Assembly: GCF_030272615.1 (NCBI RefSeq)
Contig: NC_081409.1
Span: forward strand, 531,006,291-531,070,290
Direction of reading: 5' to 3'
Source: Cryptomeria japonica
Lineage: Eukaryota; Streptophyta; Pinopsida; Cupressales; Cupressaceae
Length of the DNA stretch: 64,000 nt
Shown: piece after piece, positions 46,669-57,945 of the stretch
How positions within the stretch are numbered: position 1 is the stretch's first letter
Layout: each line of letters begins with the position of its first letter
Translations under genes and position numbers: made by a program
Notes under the pieces: model-generated
Seen by the model: only the letters and a program-made list of their open reading frames with translations
Told to the model about the DNA's origin: nothing
Database searches by the model: none

Positions 46669-47399
46669 AAAGCTATCAAGGGACAAGTTATCGCTGATCA
46701 ATTGGTTGATGCACCTTTACAAAATAACATGCCTTTGCACATCGAATTTCCTGATGTAGATATCTTGACAGTACGTACAAACTTTTGGTAATTGTACTTC
46801 AATGGTTCTTATACCCAATATGGTTCAGGCACAAGAATCTTTTTCATCACATCTCAAGGACACACAATTCTGAAATCGTATAGACTGTGATTTCCATGCA
46901 CCAATAATACTGCAGAGTATGAAGCATTAGCTATAGGGCTTAAAATGGCCATTGAATGGAATGTCAAAGAACTACATGTCTATGGTGATTCACAACTTTT
47001 CATAAATCAAATAAATGATGAATATCAAACAAAGGATGATAAGCTTATGCCATACAAACAATTGATAGAGGAATTTAAAGGACACTTTAAAGAAATCACA
47101 TTCACCTAGATTCCTAGAAATGAGAATAAAGCAGCAGATGCGATGGCTACAATAGCATCTCTCTTGCAAAATAAAGAGAATCAACAGTGTTACAAATTTC
47201 TCGTGGAAGATATCTTAACCCCGACCATCCAATCCCAGTATACCTATTGAATTTTCCATATATCAGGAACCAGTGAATCCTTATACGGTCAAACCTACCA
47301 ATATTTGAAAGATCATATCCTTCCTCTAGAATTATCTCGTAATCAATGAAGAAATTTTATCCATCACTCCTCTCACTATACCATTATTGTTGATATCCT
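46669..47399 (+). pseudogene. B archaeal-type RNase H (aRNH)
   Basis: A second RNase H (about 46786-47155) with LYFNGSYTQYGSG, CTNNTAEYEALAIGLKMAIE, VYGDSQLFINQ and PRNENKAADAMATIA. The acidic set would be D, E, D, D; the first is Asn (AAT at 46801-46803), the others are present. Stops occur before LYFNG, after SYRL, and before IPRNE. The domain was acquired in the Tat lineage and marks it. Confidence 0.88.
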
Positions 47400-48537
47400 A
47401 TATAGGCATGATCTAGATGGTACATTATTGAGATGTCTTGAAAAAGATGAATCTAAGAGAGTTCTTAATGACATTCATGTGGGTATTTGTGGTACACACT
47501 CAAGTGGTTTAACATTGGCTAAGAAACTTATTTGTATGGGTTACTTTTGGCCTACTATGGAAAGAGATTCATTAACCTATGCTAGAAAATGTAAACAATG
47601 TCAGATCCATAGAAATCTAATCCATGCACCAGCACAAGAGTTATATCCTATGACGGGATCATGGCCATTTTCACAGTGGGGCCTTGATTTGGTAGGAAAG
47701 ATCAATCCCTCATCTTCTAATGGACATAAGTTCATTCTGATAGTTACTGAATATTTTACTAAGTGGATTGAAGCAGTGCCTTTAACAATAATGAGAGGAA
47801 AACAAATATCATCATTCATCTTGAATTATATAATCTGTCGCTATGGTGTTCCTATGACCATTATCACTGATAATGGAAGACCATTCAAAAATCAAGATGT
47901 GAAAGAACTATGTGAATAGTTTCATATCCAACATAGGTTCTCTACTCCATATTATCCACAAGGAAATGGTCAAGCTGAGGCATCAAACAAAACTATCTTG
48001 AAAATCTTGAAGAAAACAGTAAATGAAGCTGGAAAAGACTGGCACATTCAGCTAAATCCTGCTCTTTGGGCATACCGAACTAGCATCCGCACTCCAACAA
48101 GGGCAACTCCATATTGTTTTGTCTATGGATCAGAAGCTATATTACCTATAGAAGTAGAGATACCTTCTCTACGTGTATCCTTGCACGGTCTTATACCAGA
48201 AGAAGAACAACGAGTCTCTCGACTCCAAGAACTAGAACTGATTTAGGAACGTCACCAAAATGCAACAGAACATTTGAAAGTATACCAACAAAGAATGGCA
48301 AGAAGCTATAACCACAAAGTCAAGCAGCGTATTTTCTAGATTGGAGATATAGTTCTGAGGGAGAATCCAAGAAATTAGCAAGACCGAGAAAAGAAGGGAA
48401 AATTTGAACCAAATTGGCTAGGACCTTTCATCATAGTAGCAACATATGGATCAGGAGCATACAAGCTATCTATCCCTAAAAGTGATTGGTTTGATGAACC
48501 TATCAATTCTATCCATCTCAAGAAATTCTATGCTTGA
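47400..48537 (+). pseudogene. B integrase
   Basis: The zinc domain HHCC is present (IHVGICGTH, then CKQCQIH), the core has WGLDLVGK (Asp), ITDNGRPF (Asp) and GNGQAEASNK (Glu), followed by the C-terminal GKFEPNWLGPFIIV and HLKKFYA ending at 48535-48537. No chromodomain is seen, as expected for Tat. Stops at 47917-47919, about 48244 and in the C-terminal part break it. It would join cDNA to the chromosome. Confidence 0.92.
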
Positions 48538-48542
48538 GATAT

Positions 48543-48720
48543 TAAGTCCTGAAAAAATCAATAAAAAGCATATAAAGTCCTAAAAAAATCAATAAAAAGC
48601 ATATAAAGTCCAAAAAAAATCAATAAAAAGCATATAAAGTCCTGAAAAAATTAATAAAAAGCATATAAAGTCCTGAAAAAAAATAATAAAAAGCATATAA
48701 AATCTAAAAAAATGCAATAA
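48543..48720. repeat. 31-bp minisatellite just after the B pol stop
   Basis: AGTCCTGAAAAAATCAAT recurs with exact 31-bp steps (AGTCC at 48545, 48576, 48607, 48638 and 48669), followed by a diverged unit. AC has only one or two diverged units at the same place (16190-16276), so the array expanded in B. Confidence 0.9.
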
Positions 48721-50473
48721 ATTTAGATGGTGAAAACCTGGTAAGCAGGTGCTATCTAAAATGTGAGTTCCTCCATCTATGAGATCACTTTGCGCACCTA
48801 TCCACTCCATCCTATCACATCTATTGTTGCTATCTATCGCTAGCTTATCCATTCTATCTTTCTCATCCATTGCTCTGAACCATTTAGCAAGAAATATGCA
48901 ACTTACCAATAGTTAACTAATCTTTGACATACTTGTCATAGTCACTATCTTAGATTTTATCAGCATCGATCGATCTGCATTTGTATCTTGCCATGGTTTG
49001 GATCTTGATCAATTCATACATCCATAATAAATTTTTGTTTCCACTAGGGGCAAAAACCTAATTCCTTTTTGATAAGGTGATCTTTTGAATCTTTAAAAAT
49101 CCCAAAACATTCGAAAAACTTAGAAATCCAAAAATGCCTAGGATTTTGAAGCAGATAACGAGCAACAAAGCAACGAAAATCAAGGCATTTCATAACAACT
49201 GAATCATCAAACTTAGAAAATGAATAATCAACCAGTAATCTATAAAGGATTATCAAAGATCATTCATTAAGATGATTATATTAGTTAATGACCATTAGAA
49301 CATGTAAATGACATACAAGATTCGGTGTTTATATCTTGACTTTATTGCTAATCATGTAATCTATGCGACTCAAGGATGTCCATGACTAGAGAATCTATGA
49401 TGGGGCATGATTATTTTCTTTGATTGTTGTCTGTGGTTTATCTCTTACTACGGTATGAAGTTGTCTTAGGATATGATCAGCAAAACATCAAGGAGGATGT
49501 TCCAAGTCATGCATGAAAGGAGATAATCCTTGTTTGTTCTGCAAGCAATACTCAGGTCAACTTGATCCATTATATCATGTTGCTTGTATTAACTTTCTAT
49601 ATCAAAATCCATGTAAGAAATACTCAGGTCATCTTGAATCATTATGTCAAGTTGCTTGTATTTTCTTACAACATTTTAAAGCTCAATGATGAAATCAAGC
49701 ACTGTTACAAGATCACATATGAAGAATGGTAGTACAATTTTTTAGTTAAGATCATTTCATTAGCTCATTATTTATCTGCATTATAAGCATTCATGGTCAG
49801 TTGCATTATAAGCATATCATTTCATTAACAGATCAACGGTCATAAATAAAGATTGAGTATACTTGGACAAACAAAAATAATTTACATTTAATCATTATAG
49901 GTGCATTCATTTCTTAAAATCATTTTAATCATCATTCATTTCATTTAGTTGCATTTCAAAAATTGCATTAATTTGCATTTAAATAAGTGCATTTCATTTA
50001 TCATGTAGTGTATCATCATTATTATTTGCATTATCATTCCATTGAGGATCATTTAGTTGCATCTTTGCACTTAGATTCATAATCATCATAAACATTACAT
50101 ATAAAATCAAAAACATTCCATATAGATCATTGCATTCATATCATTTAAGTTAGAAATCATTTCCATTTTGCAGCCAAGATCATCGAAAATCAACAAAAGC
50201 ATTTATCATTGCATCATCATATGAAGTATCATCATCAAATAGAATAACATTCATAACATCATACATATAATCACTGCATCCATATAATCAAAGCATATAG
50301 ATGATTAATGCATATAGCATCATCATCAAATAGAGTAACATATAAGCATAATAATAAAGATCATCATCATATAGAGTCCATGTCCGCATATAGATCATCA
50401 TAACATAATAAAAGTCCAAGCATACAATGATATCAGATAAACAATACAAATGCATCATCCAATACAAATCAAG
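48721..50473. other. B spacer between pol and PMD 3' ends
   Basis: Non-coding, with CATCATCATATAG- and ATCATTTGCATT-type low complexity. Collinear with 14206-16190 of AC in inverse orientation. Open frames here have no recognisable domain. Confidence 0.65.
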
Positions 50474-52540
50474 TCAAGGTTGTCCTATACCACTACCACC
50501 TGACTTTGTCCGTCTTTGTGGCTATGGGCGAGAAGATCCTCTAGATGTCTGTCTCCCATGATCACCACTCCTATGAGGAGGTCCCATGACCCCACCACTG
50601 CTAGTATCCATCAACACAGTGGTATGATAACTACCTGCTCTCTAGCTCTCTACAACTACCTCCTCATATCATCGCTAGTGAGAATTCTCCTTCCCAGCCC
50701 GAACTAATGCTCTAATAGTATCCACCAAGAGAGTACCTGATCCAACCTATTGAATATGATCTAGAAGACCCTAAGTATCTTGTTGTCTCCTAACAGCTCT
50801 ATCCCGCTCAGTCATAAGAGTCTGCACCTGTACTCAAAGCTGATCAATCTGTGCTCTCAGACTATCAATGTTATAATGCTCTGACACATCATGCTCTAGT
50901 ATAACCACATCTAGCATATCATGCACTAGTGTAACTTGCTCTGGTACATCCTGTTGTGGTGCATGAACCCCAATCCCCACACCACCAACCTATCCAACTG
51001 CTGGAATCTCGGTCAGAGTAACTCTCTAAACCCATCATCTAATAAGGGGAACATGATCCTTAGGATCCTCATCATCTCCACCATGTGCTGCAATAACTCG
51101 AGGATCTGGCTGAATCTGTCCAAAATCAATGCCTCTCCCATAACCCCCATCCAGTCCAGTCACCCTGCCTCCTATCAATGGTAACCCTCTCGGTGATCTC
51201 ATACCAGTCCTGCCATGCTCTCTCCCACCCATAGGACATGGTCTCTCAATCCTGCCCACTGGTTCAAATGGTCCTCCACGGACTCTCAATCAACCTCCCC
51301 TCCATCCAGGTCTCCTACCATCACCACCTCCATCCCCACCATCATCTCCACCTCCCCCAGCCTCATGAGAAGCTCTAAGCTCTCGTCTCCGTCTCCATCT
51401 CCTAGAAACTGGATCATCTAAATCATCATCCTCATCTCCTGAGCTGGGAGGAGGATCTGTTGGATCAGTAATGTGAGGAAAAGGATGCGCTAATATGTAC
51501 TGAGCATAATCTGTAGTAACCCCGGGATCAATGATATGTAATCTCATATCATAAGCCACTCTCGGAGTAGTAACAAACTCTACACGAGCAATCTCAAATG
51601 ATAATGACGGTCCCCAATCTCGCCTATCTCTGTACTGCCTAGAATACATCGTCACACTAGTAGGCATAGGCTGGATGATACCAAACTATCTCAAAATCTG
51701 ACCAATCAACTGTCACTCAACAATAAAAGGTGTCCGCCCAATGAGATATCTACTCTGCATAATACATGGTAATGTTTGTGCGTCATCCATCCATGGCTCA
51801 CAATCAAGATATGGTCTCCAACTGATGCTATCCAATGAATCAAGCACCCAACGCCAATACTCCATCTTACCCAGCTTATGCTGAGTCAGGATACTTGCAT
51901 AGAAATATACATATGGCTGCCTCTCTCCACGAACTCTATGATGGATAGGCCAAGTAACAACAATGTGCTCCCAGCACCAGATCTGCAATAAAGTGTATCT
52001 AGTAGATAAACTCACACTCTCATCATACACTACCTAATGAAGATCATGATATAAGTGTGCCAGCATGAAAACACCCCACGCATATCGAGTATGATGCTGA
52101 ATCATACTAAGTAGAATCTCACCCCATCCAATGGAAAAACCTTGTGATCTCCTATCAGGACATATAAATCCTCCAATCAAACCAGCAAGAATAACAGGAA
52201 GAGCCTCATAATACATCACCATATCTACCTATTGGATCTCTCCTCTACTAATGCTCTCATCAACAAACACAACTCTACAAGCCTCTATACCAACCCGATC
52301 TTGATAATAATATTGCACTAGCTCGCCAGTCACTGGGATATGCAGAATCCTGTAGACATCCTCTAGAGTCACACTAATCTCACCCGTTGGCAGGTGGAAA
52401 GTGTTATGCTCACTGTGCCATCTCTCGGCCAATGTTGTCAACAAACCTCTATTATGTGTAATCTCAGACGTATATAACAAATGGTGTTAACCACAGGCAC
52501 CTATGTGTCTAATCTCAGCTTGGGTAAGCTCTGGAACTAA
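50474..52540 (-). pseudogene. Plant mobile domain (PMD) gene carried antisense in B
   Basis: Read on the minus strand: LLYTSEITHNRGLLTTLAER, HSEHNTFHLPTGEISVTLED, VYRILHIPVTGELV, ILAGLIGGFICPDRRSQGF, WGVFMLAHLYHDLH, YTLLQIWCWEHI and WRWVLDSLDSISWRPY, the order of a PMD (PF10536). After the domain come an acidic then Arg/Gly-rich segment (DDLDDPVSRRWRRRRELRAS), a coiled-coil-like SLRAQIDQL...QVQTLMTERD and an end SGIGQP with stop at 50474. Stops but no clear frameshift in most of it. It is about 2 kb, longer and better kept than the AC copy. Arabidopsis relatives MAIN/MAIL act in the nucleus in silencing and genome stability; a role here is unknown. The true start is not seen; a TAA precedes 52486. 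Confidence 0.85.
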
Positions 52541-52599
52541 ATGACGCACTACCAGTAATTTCTCCCAACACTGGAGAACATCAAGTTTCTCCTATTTTG

Positions 52600-53065
52600 T
52601 CAAGAGAAATCAAATTGAATCATCAAATCTATCTTTCTATCAAATCTATATATCTATCAAATCAAACTGAATCATCAAATCTATCTATCTATCAAATCAA
52701 ATTGAATAATCAAATCTATCTATCAAATCAAAACTTAATCATCATCTATCTATCTATCAAATCAAATTGAAGCAACTTATGCTATCAAAACATTTTAAAA
52801 ACCTATCAATCATGGTTTTTTATCAAACACTGAGTTTACTCAAAAACTCTACTAAGTTCTTACACCAAAAACTAAATCAGTTTCTTAGAGCTACTCAATC
52901 GATCCAATCTATCAATCAAATCTATCAATCAAGCTAATCAAAGCAATCAAATATATTGATCCAATCTATTAATCAAATCTATCAATCAAATCTATCAATC
53001 AAAGCAATCAAATCAATCAATCAACCTATCTATTCATCTATCAGGCATGCAATCACTCAATCAAG
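52600..53065. repeat. Degenerate ATCAATCTATC repeat
   Basis: Low-complexity array of ATCAAATCTATCTATC, ATCAAATTGAATC and CAATCTATCAATC units in the leader of the antisense PMD gene. Same composition in AC (6480-6890). Confidence 0.8.
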
Positions 53066-53124
53066 TCTCAATTTTCATCATCACTACATATTATACATGT
53101 TAAATCTACTTATCAAAGTGATTT

Positions 53125-53485
53125 TTAGCTTTTGCACTTATCAAAAACATCAAATTTAAGCAAAAGCGCTATCCTATTGAGCATTTGCGGTAAACTACAA
53201 CAAATGTGCTAAAACTAAATGCAAATGTGCTAAATTAGTGCATATACACTATTCTTTTTAACACAAGCACTAAAACTATAGGCATAAATGCTAATCCATG
53301 CAAAAGTGCTACCTTTCTCGGTATAAGCGCTAACAAACAACACATTTGCGCTACCCTATGCATATGCACTAACATCTTGAACATAAGCAGTAACATACAG
53401 AGCATATGCACTAATCTAGGTATTTGCGCTAAACCTAGTTGCATATGCACTAAAACACTACAAAAGTGCTAACCTAACGCCAAAA
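53125..53485 (-). repeat. TTAGCGCTTTTG-type array, 3' side of B
   Basis: At least 16 units with core GCGCTA, GTGCTA or GCACTA. Positions of the core C are 53169, 53190, 53209, 53230, 53249, 53270, 53291, 53309, 53330, 53351, 53369, 53390, 53411, 53429, 53450 and 53469, giving steps of 21 or 18-19 bp. Orientation on the plus strand is CAAAAGCGCTAA, so read in the PMD direction it is TTAGCGCTTTTG. Confidence 0.9.
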
Positions 53486-53969
53486 AAATTCAAAACATTT
53501 GGAAAATTCAAAAAAGCACCTAAAAACATGAAAATTTGAATTAAAACTTGCAAACAAGGTTTGGGATAAGATATATACCGGATACCCATACTCGATAGGT
53601 CGCCGATAATGCCAAACTCGCTCAAATCAATGACACTCCACCAGAATCACCATTTCACCACCTCAGCAAGAATATCTTCTTCACAAGCTAACAAGGATAA
53701 CAATGAAATTAAAATTAGCCTTAGTTAATTTTATATTTACTATTTTGAAGAGTAATTAATTTCAATGGGGCAATTTAATTTGTTTTTTCAAATGAATTTA
53801 ATTGACTAAATTTTTATCAATTATCATGGGATTAATCGTTCAAACCAGAATTTTCAACAATTTCATGATCAATCTCCTGAGGGGGCACACAATCAAGATT
53901 TTCAATCTCTATCAGGCATTATCGAGACTTGATTTAATCTTTGAAACAATGTTGTCTCGACATCACTTC
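53486..53969. other. B non-coding tail before the PPT
   Basis: AT-rich, collinear with 5726-6239 of AC. It includes CATTATCGAGACTTGATTTA, conserved in AC. No coding signal. Confidence 0.6.
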
Positions 53970-53983
53970 AAAGAGGGGCAAAA
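53970..53983 (+). promoter_or_regulatory. Polypurine tract of B
   Basis: AAAGAGGGGCAAAA immediately before the LTR start TGTATAC at 53984; identical to that of AC. Confidence 0.92.
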
Positions 53984-55129
53984 TGTATACACATAAAAAT
54001 TGGCTATGAGCAATTAAATAAATATTATATATTTATTTAGGAATTATTTTTCTATAAAATAGTTAATTTGAAAATGATAATTTATTTAATTCATTTTCAT
54101 GTCTTTCTATTAATTAATATTTTATTAATTAATTCATTTATCCTATTCTTCTAATTAATTAAATATCTAAATATTTAATTATCTTCTCCAAACAATTAAA
54201 TATCTAATATTTAATAGTTATTCTTTTATCCTATAGTCTCAAATATTAAATCATTCTCAAAATTATTTAATCCCTTATCCAACTCATTCTTCCATCTCCA
54301 CTTCATCTTCCCTTTTCCAACTCATCAAACATGTGGCTAAGGAAATTATTATTTCTTAAATATTAATTTATCATTTATCTCCAACTTCCAAACTTAATGA
54401 AAATTGTGTACATACACATATTTCATAACCATTTCCTATATTCTTTCCAACACTCCCTACATCTTAGGAAGGACTTGAGTCCACTTGTCCTCTCATGCCT
54501 AAATTTCCTCCAACCATCCCTAGATTCCCTCAGTCAGCAACCCAGTCAAGGTGAGATGAGTGACACTTGTCTTCTCCTTCCCCCTTTCTCTCAACCTTCA
54601 CTCTTGCTCATGGCCATCCAAATCTGTAGATCTGATCATGACTGTTGATCTAAGACACATCATCTTATCCTCTCAAAGTCTATAAAATCAAGAGCTTCAG
54701 TTGAGAGAGAGTTAGACTTCAAGAGACTGCAAGTGCATTTTGCAAGCTAATCTTATGCATCCGTGACTTTTTGAAGCAAATAGGAATATAGCAATTATCA
54801 TATAGCATCATAGTATAATCATTTTAGCATAACCATGTAGCATTTGCATATCATAGTGTCAGTTAACTGCAAGTTATCAATCCATTCTTCATATGCCATC
54901 TTGGAAGCCAACAGTGCATTGTCTGAGAGCACACCATTTGCAACCAGGAACAATGGAGTTAGGACACAATGAGACATAAGTCATGAAGGTAAAAAAATAT
55001 TTTATTTTAATATGTATTTCATGTAGTTTCATTGGTTGAATTTGGATTTCCTGTATACATTTCCATTTATATTTTGTGAAACTAACTTATTGCAGGTAAC
55101 ATTCTGAGGATGAAATTAAAGCTCACACA
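53984..55129 (+). repeat. 3' LTR of B
   Basis: TGTATAC...GCTCACACA, 1,146 bp, followed by the target duplication AATAC (55130-55134) and telomere-like DNA. A TATAAAA at 54681-54687, followed by a GAGAGAGAG stretch, is the likely promoter. Start is fixed by the PPT, end by the target duplication shared with 36984-36988. Confidence 0.92.
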
Positions 55130-57065
55130 AATACTAACCCTCACCCTCACCCTCACCATGCCTTATCCTAATCATAACCCTAATTAAACCTTGAGTTTGA
55201 CCTTAAAATAAAGCTTTATTAAATAATCCTAATCCTCACACCACACTTTATCCTTAAACCCTAACCCTATTTGAATACTAATTCTAATTCTGACTCTAAC
55301 TATGATTAAACCCTAAATAAATTGTAATGATAATCCTAACCCTAACCCCAACCCTAATCAAGATGTAAATCCTAACACTAACAATAAACATAAAATTATA
55401 GCTTTAAACCTAACCTTAACCCAAACCCTCAACTAACCCTAATCCTAACAATGATGTAAACCCTAACTAACATCTTAATCCTAATCCTAAACCCTATCCC
55501 AAACCATAACCCTAACCCTAACCCTAACCATGATTTGAACCCTAAACCTAACCATAATCCTAGGCCCTACCCTATCCATAATCCTAACAATAACCCTAAT
55601 CATGGTGTAAATCTGAACCATAATGCTAACCCTATAAACCTAACCCTAACCATGATGTAAACACTAAAATTAATCCTAACACCTACCTTTAACCCTAACC
55701 CTAACAATAATGTAAACCATAACCCTATCTATAATACTAACATTAACCCTAACCCGAACATGAACCATGATGTAAACCATAACCTTTACCATAGTCCTAA
55801 CTACAACTCTAAACCATTACCCTAATAACCCTAACCCTAAACCTAACCTAACCTAATCAGAAGCCTAAACCCTAACCCTAAAAATAGGGAATGATTCTAC
55901 AACCCTTAGGATGCACCAATTATATATTATAATATATTAATAATATATGAAGGGTGTTAATATCTTGGTGCATCCTAAGGGTTGGATAGTTATTTCCCTA
56001 AAAAAATCCTAAACCTAACCCTAACCATGATGTACACCCTAACCCTATCCATAATTCTAACCACAATGTAAACCCTAATCCTTACCATAGCCATAATTAT
56101 AACCTTTAACCTAACTATAACTGAAACCCTAAACCCTAACGCAAGAAATAACCCTAACACTAACCATAACCATGATAAAAACACTAACATTAATCCTAAC
56201 ACTAACCCTTAACCCTAGCCATAATCCTATGCATAACTATAACTCTATGCCTAACCATAAACCTAACCCTAACTCCAACACCAACCATGATGTAAATCAT
56301 AACCCTAACCATAATTCTAATCATAACTCTAGACCTTAACCATAACTATAAACCCTAACCCTAACAATAATCCTTAACCCTAACCCTAAAACCTAATCCT
56401 AAACATAACCCTAACCCTAACCATAACTTGAAACCTATCCCTAATCCTAAGAGTAAATCCTATCCATAATCCTAATCCTAACCTTAAACCCTAACCCTTA
56501 CCTTAATCTTAAACGCTAACCCCAACCATAATCCTCACCCTAACCCTAAGTATGATGTAAATCCTAACCATAAGTCTAAACCTAACCCTAACTCTAACTA
56601 TGATGTAAACCCTACCCCTATCCATAATCCTAGCTATGACCCTAACCATAATCCTAAACCTAACCTTAACCCCAACCATGATGTAAACAATAAACCTAAC
56701 CATAACCCTAATCATAATCCTTACCCTAACCCTAACCATAAGACTAACCTAACCATAATCCTCAACCCTAACCATAACAATAATCCTACCCTAAACTTAA
56801 CCCTAACCATAACAATAATCCTACCCTAAACTTAACCCTAACCCAGATTGGACTTTAAACACAATCTATTCCTAACCTTAATCTAGCCAAAACCCTAATC
56901 CTAATTGAAATTTAATACTAATTCAACCCTAACCTTAATATAATATATTTGAACCATAACCGTAATTCTAGACCTACCCTTGATATAAATCCTAAACATA
57001 ATTGTAACCATTATAGTATACCCTAACCATAAACTTAACCTTAAAGTTAGACCCTAACCCTAATC
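55130..57065. repeat. Hexameric telomere-like array, right block
   Basis: Same AACCCT-type array as on the left, beginning with AATAC and running to the CACTA at 57066. A recurring longer unit AACCATGATGTAAACCCTAA keeps the 6-bp register. The reverse-strand frames rich in Val-Arg-Ile at 55990-56739 come from the repeat. Confidence 0.88.
55885..56000. mobile_element. Foldback MITE-like element, copy 2
   Basis: Same 116-bp foldback as 38866-38981, at the same place within the duplicated telomere-like flank, so it was copied with the flank rather than inserted independently. Confidence 0.65.
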
Positions 57066-57240
57066 ACACTAATACATTTGGCCTCAAATTTTGACGGAGG
57101 TTTCTGACGAACAAGACATTTTGTGATCAAATTTGAATTTTTTTTTAAAATGCCTGATAACGTCGAAATGCTAATGACGATGCCGACAAAATTTTCTGAA
57201 GAAGCCCATGTTAGATGGAATTCTGACGACCAGAGGCATT
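57066..57240 (+). mobile_element. CACTA-like transposon end (possible)
   Basis: The telomere-like array stops exactly at CACTAATACATTTGGCC. The next 170 bp carry repeated TGACGGAGG, CTGACGAAC, ATGACGATGCCGAC and TCTGACGACC motifs, like the subterminal repeats of plant CACTA (EnSpm) elements. No matching GTAGTG-type end or transposase is found downstream, so length and identity are open. Confidence 0.4.
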
Positions 57241-57329
57241 ATTAAAAAAAAAGAAAAAGCGCAGGTTCATTTGAAAACCACACGCAACGGATTGAATTAA
57301 CTCTCAACTTCCTCTACCTCTGCTAATTC

Positions 57330-57440
57330 CTTTATTTCTTTTGCCTCTTCCTCTGCCTCTGCCTTTGCAAATTGGGCTTGATGTTTCCTTTGCCTCTTTT
57401 GCATCTGCTTCTTCCTCTGCCTCTGCCTCTGCAAATTGGG
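57330..57440. repeat. CCTCTGCCTCTG microsatellite
   Basis: Two clusters of CCTCTG and CCTTTG units separated by GCAAATTGGGC, itself present twice (about 57366 and 57431). Confidence 0.7.
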
Positions 57441-57665
57441 TTGTCTAGCAAGTGAAAATGATTGATTGATTTTGTAGTTTGGAGGGTATCGAACTATTGG
57501 AGATGGTGAAATTCTTGTGGAGTTGCAGGTTGTGTGTTTGAATCATGTAAAGTTGGTTGCAAAAAAGTTCATTTTAGAGTGTGTCTCATAAATTTGAGCT
57601 TTTCATCCTACCGATATGTTCTCATTTATCTATTTTTCTTTACTTTCCTAATGCTGCAGTTCCTA

Positions 57666-57945
57666 GTTATTGAAAAGTCTTCCAATTATCGATTATGTAA
57701 GATAAAGGCTAAAAGTATTGTATAAAAATTAAAAAATAAGTAAACCCTATTTACTATACCAGAATCAGTCTGCTTGCTTGCTTGTAAATGATTTTTTTCC
57801 ATCCCAAGTTATTCAAAAGTCTTCCAATTATCGATTATGTTAGATAAAGGCTAAAAGTATTGTATAAAAATTAAAAAATAAGTAAACCCTATTTACTATA
57901 CCAGAATCAATCTGCTTGCTTACTTGTAAATGAATGTTTATAAAG
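57666..57945. repeat. 142-bp tandem duplication
   Basis: GTTATTGAAAAGTCTTCCAA at 57666 and GTTATTCAAAAGTCTTCCAA at 57808 begin two near-identical copies ending in CTTGTAAATGA. No gene content. Confidence 0.88.

Larger units (their letters stand above)
36989..55129 (+). mobile_element. Tat-type Ty3/gypsy element B with rearranged 5' end
   Basis: The internal region 39014-53983 and 3' LTR (53984-55129) form a Tat-lineage element: leader array, gag, protease with G-patch linker, RT, RNase H, archaeal-type RNase H, integrase, antisense PMD, PPT. The proper 5' LTR end, PBS and first leader part are absent; solo-like LTR plus telomere-like flank sit there instead. Every ORF is broken, including catalytic changes in RT and RNase H. 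AATAC is the target duplication at both outer ends. Confidence 0.85.

Noticed and set aside
48589-48909. Reverse-strand ORF with hydrophobic Phe/Tyr/Leu repeats
   Set aside because: Its C-terminal half is the 31-bp minisatellite, and the rest is a shadow of non-coding spacer.
50516-51421. Plus-strand ORFs across the PMD region
   Set aside because: Shadows of the antisense PMD gene, whose minus-strand frames carry the recognisable domain.
53235-53450. ORF rich in Met, Leu and His in the 21-bp array
   Set aside because: The unit spacing of 18, 19 and 21 bp does not keep a reading frame throughout, and variants are equally frequent at all positions.
54397-54648. 83-codon ORF conserved between 37402-37653 and 54397-54648
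   Set aside because: Conserved only because both lie in copies of the same LTR; it precedes the TATA box and substitutions are not limited to silent sites.
55990-56739. Reverse-strand ORFs rich in Val, Arg and Ile
   Set aside because: They are direct translation of the TTAGGG-like hexamer array.
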